In this document: positions 60,701-64,000 of the stretch, in pieces
Layout: each line of letters begins with the position of its first letter
Numbering within the stretch: the first letter of the stretch is position 1
Source: UBA4781 sp963674975
GTDB lineage: Bacteria > Chloroflexota > Anaerolineae > Anaerolineales > Anaerolineaceae
Direction of reading: 5' to 3'
Assembly (NCBI GenBank): GCA_963674975.1
Contig: OY771913.1
Coordinates: forward strand, 1,116,001-1,180,000
DNA length: 64,000 nt
Position numbers and translations under genes: made by a program
The notes under the pieces: model-generated
What the model was told of the DNA's origin: nothing
The model's database searches: none
Seen by the model: only the letters and a program-made list of their open reading frames with translations

Positions 60701-61482
60701 ACAGGGTCGGCGGCACCGGCAACGGGGAGGGAAACTTGATCAGCGGCAATCAAATCGGCATCAATTTGAACGGATACGGTGTTACCGATAACATTATCCT
60801 GGGTAATACCATCGGACTGGATGCCAGCGGCGAAAAACTGCTTGAAGGAAGCGTGGGGATCGCCATCAACATGGGGCAGAACCATGACATCATCGGCGGC
60901 TTCACCACCAACGAGGGCAACCACATTTCCGCAAAGGATATTGATCTGCGCATCGGTGATCCCGGCATTGAAGCAATTTTCATCGCCGGCAATACCATCA
61001 GCAGTTCAAAAGGAATGGGGGTTTACTTTGAAAATCATTCTTCCAATAACTTTGTCCAATTGAATGAATTTTCACAGATCCCTAACAATGCGGTACGGGT
61101 AGATTATGGAACCGGCAATCAACTGCGAGCAAATACGTATGCGATGAAAGTGGAAAATGCCATCCTGCTGCTGGAAAATGGGAACATGGATCTGCCTGCT
61201 CCTGTTGTAGATGCGGCAGCAACCTACACCATCACAGGGACAACCTGCTCCAACTGCCTGGTAGAGGTCTATACCTATAGTGATACTGTTCTTCACTACT
61301 TAGGAAAAACCACAGCTAATGCAAACGGTGCATTTATATGGGAAAGCTGCACTCCCATCGAAGAGAAGCAGGTCGCAGCATTAACAATTGACGCAAGTGG
61401 AAATACCTCTATTTTCTCGAATCCCATTTCGGTCACGGCGGATGAAAGCGGTAAACCGATAGATTGTGATACCGCTCAATGA
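57769..61482 (+). CDS. large secreted protein: LVIVD propeller plus right-handed beta-helix
   Basis: 1237 aa. Signal peptide (cleavage near SAAQ, residue ~29). Residues ~30-630 are many LVIVD-type repeats of the form GxQILDISNxSxPxLIS, giving one or two beta-propellers. After a CTVTTTADEGEGSLRECLSS block (~680-700, as before beta-helices in other surface proteins) come ~450 residues of parallel beta-helix rungs (NLISGN, NVISGNLIGTD, VIGGT). A C-terminal domain with CSNCLVEVY ends the protein. No LPxTG or other anchor was seen, so it is secreted or held by other means. AGGAG precedes the ATG. Likely adhesin or polysaccharide-binding. Confidence 0.85.
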   Translation: MKRGFVLRACLSLIFFFTLIPGSTVSAAQNTTDQWNLISQVGGRAQAIVLDGNTLYLGVGMHVEIFDISNPKEPTLLGSSPILPGFVESLSISNSKYLYAACGQAGLQILDISNSSTPKLISSYDTLGYTEKVLLINDHAILADGPNGIQILDISDPSSPSWISEAYSLAYTYDAVLSGNILYAAAGGSGILTVDLSNIQQPQEKGILSMDGFVYALAVSGKYIYSANAWGGLGMLDISDPLSPTVMNTISTDGWVIDVDIQNFNLLAMDGTDGVRLYDITNKTPDLLGVYADTGFTYQGILKDKNAFVTDKEQGLLVLDFTSSSSPRLTGQYLPILDARRVTMSGEAAYVSGGLSGMRAIDLSNPALPEETFWFDTKSGYANRVLVDGQTAYLTTHLATEYPLRIFDVSDPLNPQLLGQVPNDEAVFNTAFRSMAYSNGYIYIPGENFDVSVDVRDSANPVVVGKIPFENPINAATNGSFLVSVNNNQLQLVDITNPTNLTQISTFERSSGGEGIAFLNENTVVASGDTGMIVVDVSNPSSPRQISSVDIPGAIMEIFIDGNTAYLSCLGAGIQIVDLSDINQPVVLGAVETPGIAYDCHVKGDTMLVADSYGGLLIYQLGSSSSAAINAGTSIAWIQSRKSANDLSSSIQYTIFETTASSSSNAEANIAALNQPVYSSTCTVTTTADEGEGSLRECLSSISAGGTIDFDTQVFSPGKPATIQVLSILPTVDQVNSITIDASNAGVIVDGSQLESGTGLEFYTSNSFIKGLQVINFPENGMRINGDNNQIGGNRLVGEGPIGEGNLLSGNGINGIILYGNDNVISGNLIGTDVKGTSAFPNYYGVFISEWCKDTIVGGTSEGEGNVISGNTFSNLDTWGNHSQVMGNLIGLDITGSKAIRTDSQSNIIIESGASNTVIGGTQPEMRNIISGSDLGIIMSDPNSYQNSVIGNYIGTDITGTKAIPNNTGLTIWTVSFNRVGGTGNGEGNLISGNQIGINLNGYGVTDNIILGNTIGLDASGEKLLEGSVGIAINMGQNHDIIGGFTTNEGNHISAKDIDLRIGDPGIEAIFIAGNTISSSKGMGVYFENHSSNNFVQLNEFSQIPNNAVRVDYGTGNQLRANTYAMKVENAILLLENGNMDLPAPVVDAAATYTITGTTCSNCLVEVYTYSDTVLHYLGKTTANANGAFIWESCTPIEEKQVAALTIDASGNTSIFSNPISVTADESGKPIDCDTAQ

Positions 61483-61519
61483 TGATTTTTCCTATCTTTT
61501 GATAATGGAAATTCTACTG

Positions 61520-61560
61520 AATAATAAAAAGGCTACCATTTAGGTAGCCTTTTTATTATC
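61520..61560. terminator. bidirectional rho-independent terminator
   Basis: ATAATAAAAAGGCTACC/GGTAGCCTTTTTATTAT stem between the convergent secreted-protein genes. Confidence 0.9.
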
Positions 61561-61572
61561 AGATATTGACAA

Positions 61573-63702
61573 TTATTGTATTTTTACTTGAACAGCTCGA
61601 ACCACCAAGCGCCAATTATAGGAATCCGATTCCAGGTCATACCCGTGACAAGTGATCAGTGTTATCCATGGATACTCCTCATGCTCAAGTGAACTGGTAT
61701 CTTCCGGATCAACGTAATCCAAGATGCTGCGCACTTCATAGATATATGATTGTCCCCAGGCATGGATAATGATCTGATCTCCCCATTTGAGATCTTGCAA
61801 ATTTGCGAATAATCCCGGTTCACCATTGACATCCGTGACATGAGCTGTGAGACCGGAATTTCCCGCCCAGGTTGGGAAAGCGGTTCCCTGCAGCCAACCC
61901 ACATCGTTTCCTAACCAAGTGAGATTCCATCCCTCTGATGAAACCGGAACGCCTACGATCGGCGCCTCAATATCCAATACAGGGATCTCCAACCGCATTG
62001 TATCCAGATCATCGTAGATCAGATCGATAGGCTGTGGAGGTATCACTGTTAATTTATTAGGTGCAAAACCAGTTTTTGGGAGATCCGCAGAAACCACCTG
62101 GTTAACCGAGAAATCAATGATCGTATCACTGCCATTATTGATCTTGGTACCAGCCAGATCTTCAATCGATGTGGTCCCGCATATGAACAAACGGTAGCTT
62201 CCATTGGGCACCAGTACACCATGATTTACTCCGAGCTCGACCTCAAAAGGTCCCACACCGCTATGATTATCATATGTGGCTGAGTCAATACTGATTTCCG
62301 TATCCTGAGCACTTACACTCTGGGTGCAGTTGCTCATCTGAAAACCGTCTCCCTTTGCTTCTATTAAGACAAAGTTATTGGTATTATTTGCAGCTCCCGC
62401 TCCTCCGTCACTCTTTACATCTTCGCTAAAGTTAATCGTCATCGTAATAAATGGATCAATGGTGGAGCCTGCTGCCGGGGAAGAAGATGAAACTATGGGT
62501 GCACCCAGATCGTTATAACGCATTAATTCCGCGCCATGCCCTGCTCCATCAAAACCTTGAAAATAAATGGAATCACTGAATACATAAGACAGTTTTGGAT
62601 AACCCGCCAGAGATCCGGTAATGATATCCACTGCCAGGCTGGCGGTAGTTCCATCATATTTCCAAAATTCATAGCCATGAGCGACATCATCAGCCGTGAA
62701 ATACAAAACATTGTGGTAAATAACTCCATAATTAGGCGACGAATTTCCCGAACCAGTATTGATATCTTTGACAAGAGCCGTTGAAATACCATCATAGGAC
62801 CAAAATTCAACCCCATGGGAGCCATCGTTCGCAGCGAAATAGAGTTTGCCGTTATAAACAATGAAATGCATTGGAGATGAAGAGCCCGCTCCCGGATTTA
62901 TGTCATCCACAAGACTGGCTGTTGTTCCATCAAATTCCCATAATTCTGTTCCGTTTGTTCCATCATTTGCGGCAAAATACAAAACGGAATTATAAACAAC
63001 CAGATCAAAAAGATTAGAGCCAGCAGTGCCGGTAACTATATCGGCTGCTAATGATGCGTTAGTACCATCAAATTTCCATAGTTCCTGTCCATAATCAGTG
63101 TGATATGCGCTGAAGTATAAATCCCCATTGAATACAACAAAATCCTGTGGGCTTGATCCAATTCCAGGATTCGTATCAATATCGGCAACCATACTGGCAG
63201 TTGTTCCATCAAATTTCCACAACTCAGTGCCATTGGTTCCATCATTCGCTGAAAAATAGAGATCGCCATCATAAATAATAAAATAAGATGGATTGTTAAC
63301 ATCCGCAGCAAGGCTCGCTGTTGTTCCGTCATACTTCCAGAGAGCACTATGTGTATCATAACCGCTGAAATATAAAGCACCATTATAGAGTGTGAGGTAA
63401 CTGATCCCCGAATTTCCAGAACCGGGGTTGATATCGGTTAATCTTGTAACTTTTTGTGTCGTCGGACTGAATTTCCAAAGCTCGTAGCCATATGTGCCAT
63501 CTGTTGCTCCAAAGTATAGTTCGTTATTAAAAGTTACAAATGCTCCCGGATTGGAACTTCCAGAGGGATTGATATCGGCTACAAGCGAAGACCCCGCACC
63601 TAGTAGTAAGGGCGCTGCAAACACATTGCCAGTTAATAATCCGAACAATAATAACACAGGGGAAAAAACTACAAGGAATCTATTATGTCGTAATGTCTTC
63701 AT
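61573..63702 (-). CDS. secreted ELWxxDGT-repeat protein with LPKTG and a C-terminal sortase domain
   Basis: 709 aa. Signal peptide (MKTLRHNRFLVVFSP start; GNVFAAP). Eight or more ELWKFDGTTAS-type repeats (~40-390), an SbsA/Big_5-like Ig domain (~400-530: INFSEDVKSDGG), then LPKTG (541-545) and a sortase-fold domain (~565-709) with H621 (LTAHVTDVNGE), C685 in TLITCHGYD and R698. The catalytic triad of class-type sortases is complete. ATG 63702 follows GGAGG. No membrane anchor after the LPKTG. Typical of Chloroflexota surface proteins; whether LPKTG is a substrate site is unknown. Confidence 0.85.
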   Translation of the reverse strand: MKTLRHNRFLVVFSPVLLLFGLLTGNVFAAPLLLGAGSSLVADINPSGSSNPGAFVTFNNELYFGATDGTYGYELWKFSPTTQKVTRLTDINPGSGNSGISYLTLYNGALYFSGYDTHSALWKYDGTTASLAADVNNPSYFIIYDGDLYFSANDGTNGTELWKFDGTTASMVADIDTNPGIGSSPQDFVVFNGDLYFSAYHTDYGQELWKFDGTNASLAADIVTGTAGSNLFDLVVYNSVLYFAANDGTNGTELWEFDGTTASLVDDINPGAGSSSPMHFIVYNGKLYFAANDGSHGVEFWSYDGISTALVKDINTGSGNSSPNYGVIYHNVLYFTADDVAHGYEFWKYDGTTASLAVDIITGSLAGYPKLSYVFSDSIYFQGFDGAGHGAELMRYNDLGAPIVSSSSPAAGSTIDPFITMTINFSEDVKSDGGAGAANNTNNFVLIEAKGDGFQMSNCTQSVSAQDTEISIDSATYDNHSGVGPFEVELGVNHGVLVPNGSYRLFICGTTSIEDLAGTKINNGSDTIIDFSVNQVVSADLPKTGFAPNKLTVIPPQPIDLIYDDLDTMRLEIPVLDIEAPIVGVPVSSEGWNLTWLGNDVGWLQGTAFPTWAGNSGLTAHVTDVNGEPGLFANLQDLKWGDQIIIHAWGQSYIYEVRSILDYVDPEDTSSLEHEEYPWITLITCHGYDLESDSYNWRLVVRAVQVKIQ

Positions 63703-63868
63703 TGTACCCTCCATTAAAAAAACAAAGATCTGCAATATAAAAATTATACAAAAACCTGAAGAATATTCAATAAGGGTTTCTCATATCTTTTATTTAAAAC
63801 ATATTTGTTTTTTCAGAATTTTTTACGGTAAAATGACGGAGTTTACTCATTATCACTAAAAAGGAATC

Positions 63869-64000
63869 ATGAAATTCATGCCTAAAAGCTATTTCAGTGT
63901 CCATGGACATTTCTATCAACCTCCTCGTGAAGATCCCTTTACCGGTGAGATTCCCAATGAATACGGCGCCGGGCAATACAGCAACTGGACAGAACGTATC
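63869..64000 (+). CDS. GH57/DUF3536-type glycoside hydrolase, 5' part
   Basis: First 44 codons of a gene cut by the window edge. The N-terminus YFSVHGHFYQPPREDPFTGE followed by IPNEYGAGQYSNWTERI is typical of GH57-related (DUF3536) amylase/branching-type enzymes; HGHFYQPPR is the first conserved block. AAAGGA precedes the ATG by five bases. Diverges from the sortase-domain gene. Confidence 0.88.
   Translation, partial: MKFMPKSYFSVHGHFYQPPREDPFTGEIPNEYGAGQYSNWTERI

Noticed and set aside
61600..63500. Possible CRISPR or satellite array in the repetitive stretch
   Set aside because: The periodicity is that of ELWxxDGT protein repeats in frame, with no identical direct repeats or spacers. The same holds for the LVIVD region at 57.9-59.6 kb.

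Overview
The window reads as chromosome of a Gram-positive-like anaerobe or facultative anaerobe of the Chloroflexota, most likely class Anaerolineae. This is an inference, not a proof. It rests on many lipoproteins with a lipobox and a low-complexity linker, a sortase joined to an LPxTGF motif, ELWxxDGT and LVIVD repeat surface proteins, an archaeal-type FBP aldolase/phosphatase, an archaeal-type peroxiredoxin, and the mix of PTS sugar operons with corrinoid and molybdenum metabolism. No rRNA, tRNA, CRISPR array or transposase was seen.

Layout. 0.1-5.1 kb: a C_GCAxxG_C_C protein, then a visibly AT-rich island holding a membrane protein and a two-gene operon of an MBL-fold protein and an E2-E1-JAB fusion (a bacterial ubiquitin-like conjugation system). 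5.3-16 kb: housekeeping and hypothetical genes (deoD, a PAP2-like protein, perR-peroxiredoxin with a Per box, a TPR protein, an HD-RyR fusion, a C45 hydrolase, a TolB-like lipoprotein, a Gfo/Idh/MocA oxidoreductase) and a REP-like repeat. 16-22.3 kb: a SorC-type regulator diverging from a galactitol-type PTS operon that also carries one TrpB-like and two TrpA-like proteins and a 50-aa membrane protein. 22.3-33.8 kb: small membrane proteins, then a fructose-family PTS operon (EIIA, EIIC, EIIB, a GH38 remnant, class II aldolase, FBP aldolase/phosphatase, PfkB kinase, SIS isomerase, HAD phosphatase) facing an XRE-cupin regulator and a large zinc dehydrogenase. 33.8-37.2 kb: two tandem lipoprotein paralogues, one frameshifted.

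37.3-43 kb: molybdenum cofactor synthesis (MOSC-Mog, moaA, moaC, moeA) diverging from modB and modA, with matching dyads in front of moeA/modB and modA. 43-45.7 kb: two ICMT-like methyltransferases, a PH-like membrane protein and a flavodoxin-fold oxidoreductase. 45.7-53.5 kb: a BMP-type ABC importer with a UroD-family methyltransferase, a GntR/LacI regulator and a divergent corrinoid protein, probably uptake and corrinoid-dependent demethylation of one compound. 54.9-56.5 kb: two paralogous small lipoproteins with a sulfite-oxidase-like fold, each behind an RNA element that looks like a Moco riboswitch. 56.5-64 kb: a C45-like lipoprotein, a giant LVIVD/beta-helix secreted protein, an ELWxxDGT protein with a C-terminal sortase domain, and the start of a GH57-type glycoside hydrolase.

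The systems that most deserve follow-up are the MBL/E2-E1-JAB operon, whose MBL protein ends in a glycine-terminated tail, the PTS-TrpA/TrpB-like operon, and the riboswitch-controlled Moco-fold lipoproteins.
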